A DNA stretch of 64,000 bases from JBCDCY01 sp039180875 (GTDB lineage: Bacteria > Pseudomonadota > Alphaproteobacteria > Rhodobacterales > Rhodobacteraceae): NCBI GenBank assembly GCA_039180875.1, contig JBCDCY010000005.1, forward strand, positions 124,001-188,000, read 5' to 3'. How positions within the stretch are numbered: position 1 is the stretch's first letter; each line of letters begins with the position of its first letter. Shown one piece after another: positions 17,378-25,400 of this stretch. Under the pieces are notes generated by a model, which saw nothing but the letters and a program-made list of their open reading frames with translations, was not told where the DNA came from and searched no databases. A program made the position numbers and the translations under genes.

Positions 17378-18052
17378 TTGGGCCGTCGGGTCGCACTGGT
17401 CTGGGATTTGCCGTCGCGGCTGTTTCATTGGGCGCTCGCCGGCTGCCTGATCGGCAGCTATGCGAGCTTGTCGGCCGGCCACCCGATCGCACATCAGGCG
17501 ATGGGCTTCATGCTCTGCGCCCTCTTGCTCTTTCGCCTGCTCTGGGGCGTTGTGGGATCGGAAACGGCGCGCTTCGCTGCGTTCCTCGCCGGGCCGCGGC
17601 GCACGTTCTACTACCTCCGGTCCCTTGGCTCACCGCGCCATCAGGCGCGCTGGGGCCATGGCCCGGTGGGCGGTCTTCTGGTGCTGGTGCGCCTGTTGCT
17701 GCTCGCGGCCCTGGTGGTGACTGGCGTGCTGGCCCAGGGCGGGGGCCTCACCGGCCCCTGGTCGGGCAGCGTCGATGGCTCGGCGGCCGCGGCCTTGCTC
17801 GACTGGCACCGCGTGGCGCATTACGGGCTCGGCCTGCTCCTAGTGCTGCACCTGGCCGGGGTGGGCTACTACCTCATCCGCCACCGCACGAACCTTCTCC
17901 GCCCGATCGTCACCGGCCGGCGTTCCAACCTCGACGGCTTGGCGCCGCCGCTGCGCTTTGCCTCGCTCGAGCGGGCGGCGATGTGCTGGCTGGCGGCGCT
18001 CCTCGCGACGCTCTTCGTCTTTCGCCTGCTGCCGCTGCCGGGCATCGGCTGA
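17378..18052 (+). CDS. cytochrome b561 / Ni-Fe hydrogenase b-type membrane protein
   Basis: I favour TTG 17378 as start, with AAGGGGAG 8 bases before it; the frame is open further upstream but that part is unlike the family. The 224-residue protein begins with VWDLPSRLFHWALA, the typical first helix of this diheme family, and has histidines in RLFHW, AHQAMGF, LDWHRVAHYGLG and VLHLAGVGYYL placed for b-heme ligation in four to five helices. Such proteins pass electrons across the membrane, often from or to a soluble cytochrome; the partner is unknown here. The tail LACSLE-like segment ends with a final helix. Confidence 0.82.
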   Translation: MGRRVALVWDLPSRLFHWALAGCLIGSYASLSAGHPIAHQAMGFMLCALLLFRLLWGVVGSETARFAAFLAGPRRTFYYLRSLGSPRHQARWGHGPVGGLLVLVRLLLLAALVVTGVLAQGGGLTGPWSGSVDGSAAAALLDWHRVAHYGLGLLLVLHLAGVGYYLIRHRTNLLRPIVTGRRSNLDGLAPPLRFASLERAAMCWLAALLATLFVFRLLPLPGIG

Positions 18053-18087
18053 GGTGTGGAGCGCCTTTAGTTCAGACTGAGTCGCCG

Positions 18088-18129
18088 GTCTCGACCGGAA
18101 ACGCGACGAATGGACCGGCTCGCCGGTCT
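18088..18129. repeat. two adjacent short inverted repeats between convergent genes
   Basis: CCGGTCTCGACCGG and, a few bases on, GACCGGCTCGCCGGTC both fold on themselves. They lie in the 118-base gap between the b561 gene and asd, which end toward each other. They lack a T-run, so they may be factor-dependent terminators or RNA-stabilising hairpins. Confidence 0.4.
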
Positions 18130-18170
18130 TGTATCTCGACTCGACCGAGGCAGTCAGGTCGCCCCCCGCC

Positions 18171-19193
18171 CTAACCCTTCTGCAGCACCCGCCGACCCAA
18201 CAGCTCGGCGATCTGCACGGCGTTGAGCGCCGCGCCCTTGCGCAGATTGTCGGAGACGCACCAGAGGTTCAGGCCGTTTTCCACGGTCGAATCCTGCCGG
18301 ATCCGGCTGACGAAGGTGGCGAAATCGCCGACGCAGTCGATCGGCGTGACATAGCCGCCGTCCTCGCGCTTATCGACGACCATGACGCCCGGGGCCTCGC
18401 GCAGGATGTCGCGCGCCTCCTCCTCATCGAGGAAATCCTCGAACTCCACGTTGATCGCCTCGGCATGGCCGACGAAGACCGGGACGCGCACACAGGTCGC
18501 CGTCACCTTGATGTTCGGGTCGACGATCTTCTTGGTCTCGGCCACCATCTTCCATTCCTCCCGCGTCGTTCCGTCCTCCATGAAGCGGTCGATATGCGGG
18601 ATGACGTTGAAGGCGATCTGCTTGCTGAAGGTGGCCGGATCGACCTCCTGCCCCGGCACGTAAACACCCTTGGTCTGGTTCCAGAGCTCGTCCATCGCAT
18701 CGCGCCCGGCGCCGGAGACCGACTGGTAGGTCGAGACCACCACCCGCTTCACCCGGGCCCGGTCGTGCAGGGGCTTCAGCGCCACCACCATCTGCGCAGT
18801 CGAGCAGTTGGGGTTGGCGATGATGTTGCGCGCGCTGTAGCCCTCCACCGCGTCGGGGTTCACCTCCGGCACGATCAGCGGCACGTCGGGCGCGTAGCGG
18901 TAGAGCGAGGAGTTGTCGATCACCGTCGCCCCCGCCGCCGCCGCGCGTGGCGCGTGGGCCTTCGTCGCCTCCGAGCCCACGGCAAAAAGCGCCATGTCCC
19001 AGCCGGCGAAGTCGAAGGTCTCCAGATCGTCCGTGGCCAGCGTCCGGTCGCCGAAGCTCACCTCCGTCCCCAGCGATTTTCGCGAGGCGAGCACGGCGAT
19101 GTCCTCGACCGGGAATTCCCGCTCATCAAGGATGTTCAGCATCTCGCGGCCCACATTGCCCGTGGCGCCGACGATGACGACTCGGTAGCCCAT
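18171..19193 (-). CDS. asd: aspartate-semialdehyde dehydrogenase
   Basis: The enzyme reduces aspartyl phosphate to aspartate semialdehyde for lysine, diaminopimelate, threonine and methionine synthesis. The start at ATG 19193 gives MGYRVVIVGATGNVGREML, a clean NADP Rossmann motif at residue 4; the open frame upstream adds only an arginine-rich leader. The product has 340 residues. The active-site cysteine is in IIANPNCSTAQMV (near 130), and the substrate arginine lies in the conserved segment before VPVFVGHAEAINVEFE with its catalytic histidine. Every key block is present. Confidence 0.96.
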   Translation of the reverse strand: MGYRVVIVGATGNVGREMLNILDEREFPVEDIAVLASRKSLGTEVSFGDRTLATDDLETFDFAGWDMALFAVGSEATKAHAPRAAAAGATVIDNSSLYRYAPDVPLIVPEVNPDAVEGYSARNIIANPNCSTAQMVVALKPLHDRARVKRVVVSTYQSVSGAGRDAMDELWNQTKGVYVPGQEVDPATFSKQIAFNVIPHIDRFMEDGTTREEWKMVAETKKIVDPNIKVTATCVRVPVFVGHAEAINVEFEDFLDEEEARDILREAPGVMVVDKREDGGYVTPIDCVGDFATFVSRIRQDSTVENGLNLWCVSDNLRKGAALNAVQIAELLGRRVLQKG

Positions 19194-19227
19194 AACGCTC
19201 TCCGGCTGGGATCTTGCGGGCGTTCTC

Positions 19228-19869
19228 TTACGCACCCTCGCCGAGAAAGGAAAGGTTGGCGCGGTGCGCGATATCGCCGGGGCGGACCGGGCGGCGCATG
19301 GTGGTCGAGGCCTCGAAGCCGAAGACGTGGCGGAGCAGGCCGAGGCGTTCGGTCCGCACCGCCTCGAACCCGCGCCGTTCGTACAGCGCCCGGGCCCGCA
19401 CGTTGCTGTCGATGACGTCGAGCCGGACCTCGACGAGGCCGCGCGCCGCCGCCTCCGCCATCGCCGCGCTCAAAAGCGCCGTGCCGACGCCGAGGCCGCG
19501 GGCCGCCGGCGCCACGGCGATGCCGTCGAGGATCATGCGGTTGGCTGCCTCCCGCCGCTCCAGAAGCGACAGCACCGCCATGCGCCAGAGCGCGCCGAAA
19601 ATGCCGTAATGCTGGGACATCCCCCGCTCCAACCCGCCGGTGAGCGAGCCGCGATAGGTCTTGAGGCCGGCGATGCCGAGGACGCGGGTGCGATCCTCCG
19701 ACAACGCGGTGATGGCGAAGGCCGGGTCGAGCGCGTTGGCCAGGAAACTCGCCCCTGTTGGGCCGAGGATCCAGCCGATCTTGCCCTGGAACGCGGCATA
19801 GTAGAGGTGGGCGATCGCCCAGCGGTGCGTCGGCTCGAACCCGCGGGCCAGGATAAAGTCGTCAGCCAT
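19228..19869 (-). CDS. GNAT family N-acetyltransferase
   Basis: A 213-residue protein with the GNAT acetyl-CoA loop in LDGIAVAPAARGLGVGTALL (motif A, near residues 112-131; Q/RxxGxG/A form) and motif B in RALYERRGFEAVRTERLG. The first 60 residues are less typical (WAIAHLYYAAFQGKIGWILG). Substrate unknown. It lies 34 bases upstream of asd in the same direction and may share its transcript, but no link to the aspartate pathway is visible. Confidence 0.85.
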   Translation of the reverse strand: MADDFILARGFEPTHRWAIAHLYYAAFQGKIGWILGPTGASFLANALDPAFAITALSEDRTRVLGIAGLKTYRGSLTGGLERGMSQHYGIFGALWRMAVLSLLERREAANRMILDGIAVAPAARGLGVGTALLSAAMAEAAARGLVEVRLDVIDSNVRARALYERRGFEAVRTERLGLLRHVFGFEASTTMRRPVRPGDIAHRANLSFLGEGA

Positions 19870-19950
19870 CGCCCGCCCATCCCGGCGCCGATGGCGGGGT
19901 GAAGCGGCGGCCGATAGTGCTATCTCTCCGCCAAGCTGACGGAGGACACC

Positions 19951-20310
19951 ATGAGACGCATGCTCGCATACGCCCTTCCCCTCATCCTCGCATCGCAGAT
20001 GGCGCTGGCCGGCGATGCGCAGGTTGTCGATGTGGTCGCCACCCCCTCAGGCGACAGCTGGCGCTTCGATGTGACCGTAGCGCACGCCGACACCGGATGG
20101 GAGCATTATGCCGACGGGTGGGAGGTTCTGGCCCCCGACGGCACGCGCCTCGGCTATCGGGAGCTTCTGCACCCGCATGTCAACGAGCAGCCCTTCACGC
20201 GCTCCCTCTCCGGGGTGGTCATCCCGGCCGAGATCACGACGGTCACAGTCCGCGCCCACGATAATGTTGACGGATGGGGCGAAGGTGTGGCGGTGGAGCT
20301 GCCGCGTTAA
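19951..20310 (+). CDS. small exported protein of unknown function
   Basis: The 119-residue protein has a clear signal peptide (MRRMLAYALPLILASQMALA, cleavage after ALA). The mature 99 residues look like one beta sandwich: WRFDVTVAHADTGWEHYADG, then ITTVTVRAHDNVDGWGEGV. There are no cysteines and no metal motif. A ribosome-binding site GGAGGA lies 8 bases before the ATG. I recognise no function; it is probably a conserved periplasmic protein. Confidence 0.75.
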   Translation: MRRMLAYALPLILASQMALAGDAQVVDVVATPSGDSWRFDVTVAHADTGWEHYADGWEVLAPDGTRLGYRELLHPHVNEQPFTRSLSGVVIPAEITTVTVRAHDNVDGWGEGVAVELPR

Positions 20311-20373
20311 CCCTGTGGCGGAATGTCGCCAGGGCACGGCGGCGGGGGTCCGGGCCAGGCCTTGGGCGGGGGC

Positions 20374-21831
20374 CTAGACCCCGCCGAGGCAGACGTACTT
20401 GATCTCCAAGAAGTCCTCGACGCCATACTTTGAGCCCTCGCGGCCGAGGCCCGACTGCTTCATGCCGCCGAAGGGCGCGACCGCGGTCGAGGGCAACGCA
20501 TCGTTGGCGCCGATGATGCCGTAGTCCAGCGCATCGGCCACCCGCATCACCCGGCCGATATCGCGGCTGTAGAAATAGGCGGCGAGGCCGTACTCGGTGT
20601 CGTTGGCGAGCTGGATCGCCTCCTCCTCCGTCTCGAAGCGGAAGAGGGCGGCGACGGGACCGAACGTCTCCTCCCGCGAGACCTTCATGGCCGGCGTCAC
20701 GCCGGTCAGCACGGTCGGCTCGAAGAACGTGCCGCCGAGGGAATGACGGTTGCCGCCGAGCTTGACCTCGGCCCCGTTCGAGACGGCGTCGGAGACGTGG
20801 CTTTCGACCTTGGCGAGGCCCGCATCGTCGATCAGCGGCCCGGTCGTCACGCCCTCGCCAAAGCCGTCGCCGACCCGCAGCTTGCCCACCGCCTCCACCA
20901 GCTTCTCGGCGAAAGCATCGTAGACCCCGGCCTGCACGTAGATCCGGTTGGCGCAGACGCAGGTCTGCCCGGCATTGCGGAACTTCGAGATCATCGCGCC
21001 TTCGGTCGCCGCATCGAGATCGGCGTCGTCGAAGACGATGAAGGGGGCATTGCCGCCGAGCTCCAGGCTCACCTTCTTGATGTCGTCTGCGCACTGCCGC
21101 ATCAGGATCCGCCCGACCTCGGTCGAGCCGGTGAAGGTCATCTTGCGCACCAGCGGGCTTTCGCAAAGCAGCTTGCCGATCTCCACCCCGTCCTCGGCCG
21201 TCACGATGTTGAGGACGCCAGGCGGCATGCCGGCCCGCTCCCCCAACACTGCAAGCGCGAGAGCGGAGAGCGGCGTCTGCTCCGCCGGCTTGATGATCAC
21301 CGTGCAGCCCACGGCGATGGCCGGTGCGACCTTGCGGGTGATCATGGCGACCGGGAAATTCCAGGGCGTGATTGCGCCGACGACGCCGACGGGCTGTTTC
21401 TGCACGATCAGGCGGGTGTTAGGTTTGTGGGCGGGGATCGTGTCGCCGTAGATCCGCTTCCCTTCCTCGGCGAACCATTCGATGAAGCTGGCGCCGTAGA
21501 TCACCTCTCCCTTAGCCTCGGCCAGCGGCTTGCCCATCTCCAGCGTGATCAGAGCGCCGAGGTCGTCGGCGTTCTCGACGATCAAGTCGTTCCAGCGCTT
21601 CAGGATCGCCGCGCGTTCCGAGGCGAGCATCGCTGCCCAGGCCGGCTGGGCGGCCGCGGCCGCCTCCACCGCCGCCGCCGCGTCGTCGCGCGAGAGGTCG
21701 GCGACCGCCGCGATCTCCTCCCCCGTGGCGGGGTTGCGCACCGCGAAGGTCCGCCGCGCCGCCCCCTCGACCCAGGCATCGCCGATCCGGGCGCGGGTCT
21801 CCATCAACGAGCTGTCCTGCATGTCTCTCAT
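20374..21831 (-). CDS. gabD: NAD(P)-dependent succinate-semialdehyde dehydrogenase
   Basis: A 485-residue aldehyde dehydrogenase whose ATG at 21831 follows AAAGGAG by 7 bases. Landmarks are ITPWNFPVAMITRKVAPA, the cofactor motif FTGSTEVGRIL, the glutamate in SLELGGNAPFIVFDDADLD and the catalytic cysteine in NAGQTCVCANRIYVQ. The Cys-Val-Cys pair and the SLELGGNAPF block are those of GabD-type enzymes, which oxidise succinate semialdehyde from GABA to succinate. No gabT is next to it. A glutarate-semialdehyde substrate is also possible. Confidence 0.88.
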   Translation of the reverse strand: MRDMQDSSLMETRARIGDAWVEGAARRTFAVRNPATGEEIAAVADLSRDDAAAAVEAAAAAQPAWAAMLASERAAILKRWNDLIVENADDLGALITLEMGKPLAEAKGEVIYGASFIEWFAEEGKRIYGDTIPAHKPNTRLIVQKQPVGVVGAITPWNFPVAMITRKVAPAIAVGCTVIIKPAEQTPLSALALAVLGERAGMPPGVLNIVTAEDGVEIGKLLCESPLVRKMTFTGSTEVGRILMRQCADDIKKVSLELGGNAPFIVFDDADLDAATEGAMISKFRNAGQTCVCANRIYVQAGVYDAFAEKLVEAVGKLRVGDGFGEGVTTGPLIDDAGLAKVESHVSDAVSNGAEVKLGGNRHSLGGTFFEPTVLTGVTPAMKVSREETFGPVAALFRFETEEEAIQLANDTEYGLAAYFYSRDIGRVMRVADALDYGIIGANDALPSTAVAPFGGMKQSGLGREGSKYGVEDFLEIKYVCLGGV

Positions 21832-22011
21832 GGCGTGGCTCCTTTGCGGCGCGGAGGGGGTCGCCGGCATCGCGGCCGGGCGGGATTTGCGCCTGATCTA
21901 GCACCTTTCGTCGGCCGGTGCGACGGCTGCGTCAGCGGCCGGCGTGCACGCGGCGCCAAGACGGCTATACTCCGGTGATCGGCGCTGCGCCTCGGAAGAA
22001 GGATCGCCAGG

Positions 22012-23532
22012 ATGGCAGAGGAAACGCCCCTGGATCTCGCCATCATCGGCGGAGGGATCAACGGCTGCGGCATCGCCCGCGACGCGGCGGGGCGCGGCCT
22101 GTCGGTGCTGCTGTGCGAGCAGAGCGACCTGGCCCAGGCGACCTCGTCTGCCTCGACTAAGCTCTTCCACGGCGGGCTGCGCTACCTGGAGTATTACGAG
22201 TTTCGCCTGGTGCGGGAGGCGTTGATCGAGCGGGAGACGCTGCTTCGCGCCATGCCCCATATCTCCTGGCCGCTGCGCTTCGTCCTGCCCCATCACTCGG
22301 GGCTGCGGCCGGCCTGGCTGATCCGGCTCGGCCTCTTCATCTACGACCATCTCGGCGGGCGAAAGATCCTGCCGGCGACCAGGCGCCTGGATCTGCGAAG
22401 CGATGCGGCCGGGGCGCCGCTACAGGCGCGCTATCGCACCGGCTTCGAGTATTCCGACTGCTGGGTGGAGGACGCGCGCCTCGTCTCCCTCAACGCCCGG
22501 GACGCGGCCGATCGCGGCGCCACGGTGCTCACCCGCACCCGCTGCGACCTGGCGGAGCGGATGGGCGAGCACTGGCAGCTCACCCTGAGCGACGTGACCA
22601 CGGGGCAAAGCTGGCAGGTAAAGGCGCGGGCCGTGATCAATGCCGGAGGGCCTTGGGTGGAGGACGTGATCCGCACCAAGCTGCGGCGCAACAGCTCCGA
22701 CGGTATTCGCCTGGTCCGGGGCAGTCATATCGTGACCCGCAAGCTCTTCGAGCACGACCGGCCCTACATCTTCCAGCAGTCCGACGGCCGGATCATCTTC
22801 GCCATCCCCTACGAGACCGACTTCACCCTGATCGGCACGACCGATGCCGAGCATGAGGGCCCGCCGGGGGAGGCCGTTTGCACGCCGGAGGAGCGGGACT
22901 ATCTGCTCGCGGCCGCCTCCGAATACTTCGCCCAACCGGTGACGGCCGACGACATCGTCTGGACCTATTCCGGCGTGCGCCCGCTCTATGACGACGGCGC
23001 CTCCTCCGCCACCGCGGCGACCCGGGACTACGTGCTGAAGGTGGAGGACGAAGGTGGCGCGGCGCCGGTCCTCAACGTCTTCGGCGGCAAGATCACCACT
23101 TATCGCCGGCTGGCGGAGGCGGCGCTGGAAAAGCTCAAGCCCTACTTCCCGGCCATGAAGATGGGCTGGACGGCCGGCGTCCCCTTGCCGGGCGGCGATT
23201 TCCCGGTGGACGGGGTCGGACGCCTGGCCGACGCGCTCCGCCAAGCCCATCCCTTCCTGACGGAGCGCTGGGCGCTTCGCCTTATCCGCGCCTACGGCAC
23301 CGATGCCGCGCGGATGCTGGAAGGGGCGGAAACGGCCGCCGATCTCGGCCGCGACTTCGGCGCCACCCTCACCGAGCGGGAGGTGCGCTGGCTGATGATG
23401 CGGGAATGGGCCCAGACCGCGGCCGACGTGGTCTGGCGCCGCTCCAAGCTCGGCCTCCGCCTGTCGGAGGAGGGGGTCGCGGCGCTGGAGAGCTGGATGC
23501 GGGCCGAGGGTAAGACGCAGGCGGCTGAGTAG
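22012..23532 (+). CDS. glpD: glycerol-3-phosphate dehydrogenase, FAD-dependent
   Basis: The 506-residue enzyme starts at ATG 22012 after AGGA. It opens with the dinucleotide fold LAIIGGGINGCGIARDAAGRG and the GlpD signature SSASTKLFHGGLRYLE, followed by FIYDHLGGRKILP, INAGGPWVEDV, RLVRGSHIV, IGTTDAEH and the C-terminal FGGKITTYRRLAE block. It oxidises glycerol 3-phosphate to dihydroxyacetone phosphate at the membrane and feeds the quinone pool. No glpK, glpF or glpR is beside it. A TATACT hexamer at 21966 may be the -10 element, with only a weak -35. Confidence 0.95.
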   Translation: MAEETPLDLAIIGGGINGCGIARDAAGRGLSVLLCEQSDLAQATSSASTKLFHGGLRYLEYYEFRLVREALIERETLLRAMPHISWPLRFVLPHHSGLRPAWLIRLGLFIYDHLGGRKILPATRRLDLRSDAAGAPLQARYRTGFEYSDCWVEDARLVSLNARDAADRGATVLTRTRCDLAERMGEHWQLTLSDVTTGQSWQVKARAVINAGGPWVEDVIRTKLRRNSSDGIRLVRGSHIVTRKLFEHDRPYIFQQSDGRIIFAIPYETDFTLIGTTDAEHEGPPGEAVCTPEERDYLLAAASEYFAQPVTADDIVWTYSGVRPLYDDGASSATAATRDYVLKVEDEGGAAPVLNVFGGKITTYRRLAEAALEKLKPYFPAMKMGWTAGVPLPGGDFPVDGVGRLADALRQAHPFLTERWALRLIRAYGTDAARMLEGAETAADLGRDFGATLTEREVRWLMMREWAQTAADVVWRRSKLGLRLSEEGVAALESWMRAEGKTQAAE

Positions 23533-23541
23533 CGCTGTCGC

Positions 23542-24174
23542 TCAATGCCCGGTGGCGGCCATCACGTCGGCCGCCTCTTCGATCTGCAGCCGGCCCTCGG
23601 TCCAGGGCACGAGGATGGTCGAGAGATCGCCCTCTTCCTCCCCGAGCCAGAGCGGCCAGGCGGCCTCGTCCAGGATCACCGGCATCCGGTGGTGATAGTC
23701 CCGCACGTCGGCGTTTGGCTCGCAGGTGAGCGTCGCGAAGCTCGCCACCTCACGCCCGCCCGGGGCCTGCCAGACGTCGTAGATCGCGGCGAAGGCCAGG
23801 ATCGGCTGCGCCGGCGCCCAGATCCGCCAGCGGGTCTTGCGCCGCTTCTCCCCGGTCCACTCGTACCAGCCGGAGACGGGCAGGATCGCCCGCCTCGTCT
23901 CGGCAAAGGCCGATTTGTCGAGCACGGTTTCCGAGCGCGCGTTGACGATGGTCTCCATCACTGGCCGACCGCGGGCGTTCTTGCGGCCCATCGGGATCAT
24001 GCCCCAGCGCATCGGCGCGATCGCGCGCGCGCCGGCTGTGGCGGTGAGGGTCCACGCCTCCTCCCCCGGCGCGGCGTCGGTGCGTGGTCCGGCATCGTCC
24101 AGCCCGTCGGCTGCCGCCGCGAAATGGGCAGCGATCTCGTCCAAATGTGGGCTGAGGAAGAAACGACCCGGCAT
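23542..24174 (-). CDS. SRAP family protein (YedK/HMCES type) with Cys2 replaced by Pro
   Basis: The 210-residue protein has the SRAP fold landmarks: TDAAPGE (usually NxAPG), MRWGMIP, IVNARSET with the conserved Asn and Arg, SGWYEW with the catalytic Glu, and DYHHRMPVIL with the conserved His. Family members form a thiazolidine crosslink to abasic sites through Cys2 after Met removal. Here the chain starts MPGRF instead of MCGRF, and an in-frame stop lies three codons upstream, so no other start can restore the cysteine. It may bind but not crosslink abasic DNA, or have another role. It converges with glpD. Confidence 0.85.
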   Translation of the reverse strand: MPGRFFLSPHLDEIAAHFAAAADGLDDAGPRTDAAPGEEAWTLTATAGARAIAPMRWGMIPMGRKNARGRPVMETIVNARSETVLDKSAFAETRRAILPVSGWYEWTGEKRRKTRWRIWAPAQPILAFAAIYDVWQAPGGREVASFATLTCEPNADVRDYHHRMPVILDEAAWPLWLGEEEGDLSTILVPWTEGRLQIEEAADVMAATGH

Positions 24175-24395
24175 GGCGCAAGCCTATCACGTTGGGCGCC
24201 ACGGGCATCGGCGGAAAAAAGCCGACGGATCTGTGCGCTCTGTCACTGTTTGGCGGGGCGAGGCGGGGCATGCTCTTGGTCATCGAGTGTTGGGTAGCGT
24301 TGACGAGTTGGGGGCGATTGACGACCGACGGGCCGAAAAACCGTCACATGTCAAATGGTTAGTGTCGGCGAAAGTCACACTTGTGTAAGCGTAAA
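24175..24395. other. intergenic stretch without a recognisable gene, upstream of a strong terminator
   Basis: No coding frame of quality is visible on either strand. It holds the promoter region of the SRAP gene (minus strand) and two TTGACG hexamers on the plus strand (24300 and 24318) without a convincing -10. Since a strong plus-strand terminator ends the stretch and no plus-strand gene precedes it, a short non-coding RNA could be made here. Confidence 0.4.
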
Positions 24396-24435
24396 GCCGG
24401 CGTACCTGTCCCTCTCAGGTACGCCGGCGTTTTTT
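24396..24435 (+). terminator. strong rho-independent terminator
   Basis: GCCGGCGTACCTG pairs perfectly with CAGGTACGCCGGC across a 7-base loop, and six T residues follow one base later. The 13-bp stem is the best terminator in the window. On the minus strand the hairpin is followed only by TTTACGC, so it acts mainly on plus-strand transcripts, although no plus-strand gene ends just before it. It could also stop read-through from the sulfotransferase gene on the minus strand. Confidence 0.8.
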
Positions 24436-24507
24436 GCGCGGGGTCGATCCCGACGCGGCTCCGCTCCCGGAAGTAAGCCGTATCCTCGGGCGTCGTGACC
24501 TGCCATT

Positions 24508-24589
24508 GCGCTGGGCGGCGCGTTCCGCATCAGCCGCCGCCAGCGCACCCAGCCAAGCGGAATCGCAGATCGCGGCCGCGATTTGCGAT
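24508..24589. repeat. pair of long inverted repeats downstream of the sulfotransferase gene
   Basis: The first repeat pairs 24508-24520 with 24535-24546 (GCGCTGG stem with one bulge). The second, 24562-24589, is a 28-base palindrome with one mismatch pair (ATCGCAGATCGCGG against CCGCGATTTGCGAT). They lie in the gap 24436-24634, which has no credible gene. They may be repetitive-extragenic-palindrome remnants or structured RNA. Confidence 0.5.
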
Positions 24590-24634
24590 ACGAGATCCTT
24601 GGGTTGGACCGGACACGGCGCCTGCGAAGCGCCC

Positions 24635-25381
24635 TCAGGTCGCGTGGCGGGCCCGTTCGCCGGCGGCGCGGTTGCGCACGACCTCGAGCAACCGCAGGTC
24701 GGCGGCGTTCTCGGCCCGCAAGACCTCGATCAGCTCGGCATCGGCGTCGATCTGGCGCTCCGGCCCGCCCTGGCCGCCGGAGCGATTGAGATGGGCCGAG
24801 CCCGGCTCGAAGTCTGGGTGATAGGGGTGCAGCTTGGCTTGCAGCATCTGCAGCGAGGCATCGAACTGCTCCACCAGGCCGGCCAATGCCAAGCGGTCGA
24901 GGGCGAACACCGCCCGGTCGAACTCCGGCTCCGGCCCGGGGCAGAGGCTCGCCAACCGGGCGGTCTGGAAGTTGCGGCACTGGCGATCCTCGCGCCGCTC
25001 CAGCCGGCGGTGGACATAGCCGGCGAGGTCGTCGACCTCCTTGGCGAGCCGGGCGCCGAAGGTGTCGGCCTGCTGCGTGCGCTCGAACCGGTACGCCGAG
25101 GCGATGCGGGCCAGCGGATCGCGAAAGAACATCACCGGCAGGATCTTCACGCCCTCAACCGCCGGGACGGGCCCGAGCATGGTGTGGGAGGAGAAGGCAA
25201 CGGCCCCGGGGTTGGCCGCGATCCAATCGGCGACCTCTGCGCTGTTGTCGGCGCCTTGGGTCGAGAACTCCGCCGTCACCCATTTGTCGGGGAAGTTCTG
25301 CTGCAGGATCGCGTCGAAGGACGTCCCGGCATTTTTGAACAGGTGGTAGTGAAGGATGACGATCCGATCACCCAATGCCAT
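24635..25381 (-). CDS. sulfotransferase-like protein
   Basis: The 248-residue protein begins, from ATG 25381, MALGDRIVILHYHLFKNAGT; the P-loop-like FKNAGTSFDAIL resembles the 5'-phosphosulfate loop of carbohydrate sulfotransferases (HxxGGTS type). The downstream segment MFFRDPLARIASAYRFERTQ is the 3'-phosphate block (RDPxxRxxSxY). It probably transfers sulfate from PAPS to a glycan. An alternative start at 25423 would overlap the glycosyltransferase gene, whose stop is only 20 bases upstream, so the two are surely co-transcribed. The C-terminal 60 residues are poorly defined. Confidence 0.68.
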   Translation of the reverse strand: MALGDRIVILHYHLFKNAGTSFDAILQQNFPDKWVTAEFSTQGADNSAEVADWIAANPGAVAFSSHTMLGPVPAVEGVKILPVMFFRDPLARIASAYRFERTQQADTFGARLAKEVDDLAGYVHRRLERREDRQCRNFQTARLASLCPGPEPEFDRAVFALDRLALAGLVEQFDASLQMLQAKLHPYHPDFEPGSAHLNRSGGQGGPERQIDADAELIEVLRAENAADLRLLEVVRNRAAGERARHAT

Positions 25382-25400
25382 TTGGGCCGCGGCCTGCGAC

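Noticed and set aside
18053..18170. A tRNA or small RNA gene between the b561 gene and asd
   Set aside because: Two hairpins are present but no cloverleaf, no T-loop consensus and no terminator T-run.
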